Source: Desulfobacteraceae bacterium (GTDB lineage: Bacteria > Desulfobacterota > Desulfobacteria > Desulfobacterales > SURF-7). From it: a stretch of DNA of 6,127 nucleotides. The stretch covers positions 1 to 6,127 of the forward strand of contig JAUXCK010000188.1 in assembly GCA_030618925.1 (NCBI GenBank), written 5' to 3'. Below, one piece after another: positions 5,527 through 6,127 of this stretch. Below the pieces are notes generated by a model. That model did not search any database. It was not told the origin of the DNA and saw only the letters and a program-made list of their open reading frames with translations. Position 1 is the first letter of the stretch, and each line of letters opens with the position of its first letter. The translations under genes and the position numbers were made by a program.

Positions 5527-6127
5527 ATGATTAACATTAAACGCCTGCCGGCAGGGAAAGACGATCTGGACGCGTATGAAGTGGAACATGTGTTTCATCC
5601 CTGGTGTTTTCAGCCTTTTGAGGCTCCCATGCGTGTGGTTTCCGCCAGTGGCGCGCGATTCACAACCGATGATGGAAAGGAACGGCTTGATTTCAGCGCG
5701 TGTTTTGCAGATCACAATATCCCGCATCAGGATCCGCGGGTGATTGACGCATTGTGTGAACAGGCCAGGGTGCTCTGCTCCTTTGCACCGAATTTTTCCA
5801 ATAAGCCGAGGGCGCTTCTGGCCAAAGCACTTGCAGAGATAACGCCCGGGGATCTCACCCGTTCTTTTTTTTCCGTATCTGGAACAGAAGCGGTTGAAAT
5901 CGGCGTCAAGATCTGCCACCAGGTGACGGGCAGGCAAAAAATGCTCACCCGCTACAGGAGCTTTCACGGCGCCTCCTCCACTTCCATGACATTGTCTGCA
6001 GGCGATCCGCGCAGCTGGGTGCAGCTGAAAAGCGGAACCGACAGCATTGCCGTGCCCCTGCCGTATTGTTACCGCTGCTCTTTTGGAAAGGAATATCCTT
6101 CCTGCGACCTGCAGTGCGTCAAATATG
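5527..6127 (+). CDS. Class III PLP-dependent aminotransferase, N-terminal part (runs off window)
   Basis: The frame is open from ATG 5527 to the window edge, giving the first 200 residues of a family that is normally about 400-460 long. Class III enzymes (acetylornithine, GABA, taurine and related omega-aminotransferases) move an amino group between an amine or amino acid and a keto acid in the cytoplasm using PLP. Seen: the substrate-domain start (ARFTTDDGKERLDFSACF, about 43-60), a PHQDPRV segment (66-72), the PLP-phosphate loop FFSVSGTEAVE (114-124), and RYRSFHG (142-148), whose Phe-His pair matches the aromatic-His that packs on PLP in the family. The catalytic Lys lies beyond the edge. 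C181, C184, C193 and C197 form a CxxC-x8-CxxxC cluster in a segment (PYCYRC, YPSCDLQC) that I believe recurs in one subgroup of unassigned aminotransferases. Substrate cannot be named. The gene is separated from the lipoproteins by about 460 bases and is probably an independent unit. Confidence 0.9.
   Translation, partial: MINIKRLPAGKDDLDAYEVEHVFHPWCFQPFEAPMRVVSASGARFTTDDGKERLDFSACFADHNIPHQDPRVIDALCEQARVLCSFAPNFSNKPRALLAKALAEITPGDLTRSFFSVSGTEAVEIGVKICHQVTGRQKMLTRYRSFHGASSTSMTLSAGDPRSWVQLKSGTDSIAVPLPYCYRCSFGKEYPSCDLQCVKY

Noticed and set aside
5345..5530. 61-codon plus-strand frame
   Set aside because: It consists mainly of the foldback repeat and runs into the aminotransferase start; it is not a gene.
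5512..5967. 151-codon minus-strand frame
   Set aside because: It is antisense to the aminotransferase, whose plus frame has the SGTEA and FHG motifs and a strong ribosome site.

Overview
The window looks like chromosomal DNA from a Gram-negative bacterium with many secreted lipoproteins. A Desulfobacterota (sulfate-reducer type) source is my best guess, with Myxococcota-like lineages as the alternative. This rests on protein style only: outer-membrane lipoproteins carrying thrombospondin type 3, MopE-like metal-binding and FGE-sulfatase domains. No marker gene is present, so the taxonomy is inference.

Layout. Positions 1-80 hold a probable Rho-independent terminator for a gene lying to the left. 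Positions 80-642 hold no convincing gene; the last 280 bases are AT-rich and contain a candidate promoter with a perfect TATAAT. Three co-directional genes follow, with gaps of 70 and 29 bases: a small exported membrane protein (643-969, TTG start), a 562-residue lipoprotein with Ig-like, FN3, TSP3 and FGE-sulfatase regions (1040-2728), and a 769-residue lipoprotein with a MopE-like motif and a 19-unit solenoid of 24-residue repeats (2758-5067). Positions 5068-5526 are non-coding and include a degenerate ~100-bp foldback repeat. A class III aminotransferase then starts at 5527 with a strong ribosome binding site and runs off the right edge.

The three central genes probably form one operon whose products all leave the cytoplasm. 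Both large proteins carry an acidic metal-binding linker (TSP3 in one, MopE-like in the other) between a membrane-proximal part and a distal part that looks built for ligand binding or display (FGE/C-type-lectin-like fold in one, long repeat solenoid in the other). A cell-surface recognition or adhesion cassette is the simplest reading, but no function is proven. The most unusual points are a cysteine pair in FGE catalytic register within an apparent surface lipoprotein, the strict 72-bp repeat period with a single 4-residue insertion, and the steep fall in GC along the repeat gene. The aminotransferase appears to be a separate transcription unit.
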